Part shown: one piece after another, positions 5,742-6,150 of the stretch
How the letters are laid out: every line of letters starts with the position of its first letter
How positions within the stretch are numbered: position 1 is the first letter of the stretch
Assembly: GCA_026708165.1 (NCBI GenBank)
Contig: JAPOVO010000125.1
Coordinates: 1,954-8,103, forward strand
From: Chloroflexota bacterium
GTDB lineage: Bacteria > Chloroflexota > UBA11872 > VXNJ01
Length of the DNA: 6,150 nucleotides
Direction: 5' to 3'
Position numbers and translations under genes: made by a program
Notes under the pieces: model-generated
What the model was told of the DNA's origin: nothing
The model's input: only the letters and a program-made list of their open reading frames with translations
The model's database searches: none

Positions 5742-6150
5742 ATGAACGAGCTTCGAGTGGCGGTGATTGGCGCCGGTCCCGGGGGATACCCGGCGGCTTT
5801 CCACGCGGCGGACCTGGGAATGGACGTCACGCTCATCGACCCTGAACCGAATCCTGGAGGAGTTTGCCTATATCGCGGCTGTATTCCGTCAAAGGCGCTG
5901 CTTCACGCCGCAGGCGTTATACGAGAGTCGGAGCGGGCGGGGGAGTTGGGGATACGGTTCGAGCCACCAGAGGTGGACCTGGAGCGGCTCCGCGACTGGA
6001 AAGACAAGACCGTCAGACAGTTGACCGGCGGGCTGGGAATGCTGCGAGACCGCAGGAAGGTCGATTACGTTCAGGGGAGGGCGCGATTCCTCGACGCGCA
6101 CACACTGCAGGTGACCGGGCCGGGCGGAGACGAGGTTCGCGTGGAGTTCG
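5742..6150 (+). CDS. lpdA: Dihydrolipoyl dehydrogenase (E3), N-terminal part
   Basis: FAD-dependent disulfide oxidoreductase that reoxidises dihydrolipoamide on E2 and reduces NAD+. The first 136 residues are visible; the family is about 460-480 residues, so roughly 70 percent lies right of the window. It begins MNELRVAVIGAGPGGYPAAF with the FAD-binding GxGxxG at Gly10, Gly12 and Gly15. Strand beta-2 ends in Asp33 (VTLIDPEPNPGG), the expected ribose-binding acidic position. The redox-active disulfide is in GGVCLYRGCIPSKAL (39-53), Cys42 and Cys47. Third gene of the PDH unit, 58 bases after aceF. The start could be ATG 5742 or an in-frame TTG at 5730; ATG fits the usual short N-terminus. Mercuric reductase and glutathione reductase share the fold, but the motif CLYRGCIPSKALL and the operon point to E3. 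Confidence 0.94.
   Translation, partial: MNELRVAVIGAGPGGYPAAFHAADLGMDVTLIDPEPNPGGVCLYRGCIPSKALLHAAGVIRESERAGELGIRFEPPEVDLERLRDWKDKTVRQLTGGLGMLRDRRKVDYVQGRARFLDAHTLQVTGPGGDEVRVEF

Overview
The window is GC-rich and almost fully coding. It holds a divergent pair of transcription units for the pyruvate dehydrogenase (PDH) complex and the cofactor that complex needs. On the minus strand, reading leftward, lipB (octanoyltransferase) is followed with an 11-base overlap by lipA (lipoyl synthase), which runs off the left edge. On the plus strand, reading rightward, aceE (homodimeric-type E1), aceF (E2 with one lipoyl domain) and lpdA (E3, cut by the right edge) lie in the usual E1-E2-E3 order.

The genes work together. 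LipB moves an octanoyl group from acyl carrier protein to the lipoyl-domain lysine (Lys43 of AceF here). LipA inserts two sulfurs to make lipoate. AceE decarboxylates pyruvate and reductively acetylates the lipoyl arm, AceF passes the acetyl group to CoA, and LpdA reoxidises the dihydrolipoyl arm with NAD+. All catalytic motifs that fall inside the window are intact.

Layout: 1-684 lipA (partial, minus); 674-1390 lipB (minus); 1391-1640 a 250-base divergent intergenic region carrying the control signals and, next to aceE, a CCCTC/GAGGG repeat-like element that contains the aceE ribosome binding site; 1641-4340 aceE; a 38-base gap; 4379-5683 aceF; a 58-base gap; 5742-6150 lpdA (partial). Each of the two gaps downstream of aceE can be read as a mini-ORF of 9-13 codons ending in TGA inside the same heptamer, TTGAGTC, just before the next gene. 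This is the most unusual small-scale feature, but it may be chance.

Organism: a bacterium of high GC content with aerobic-type pyruvate oxidation. The E1 is the AceE family (not the alpha/beta heterotetramer) and the E2 catalytic domain resembles E. coli AceF, but the E2 has one lipoyl domain and the LipA radical-SAM region (GDTCTRACGFC) is unlike the enterobacterial form. A non-proteobacterial, perhaps Chloroflexota-like or other uncultured environmental lineage is possible; this is a guess from motif style. I see no mobile elements, CRISPR arrays, tRNA or rRNA genes, and no evidence of a wholly new system; this is core metabolism with some interesting intergenic detail.
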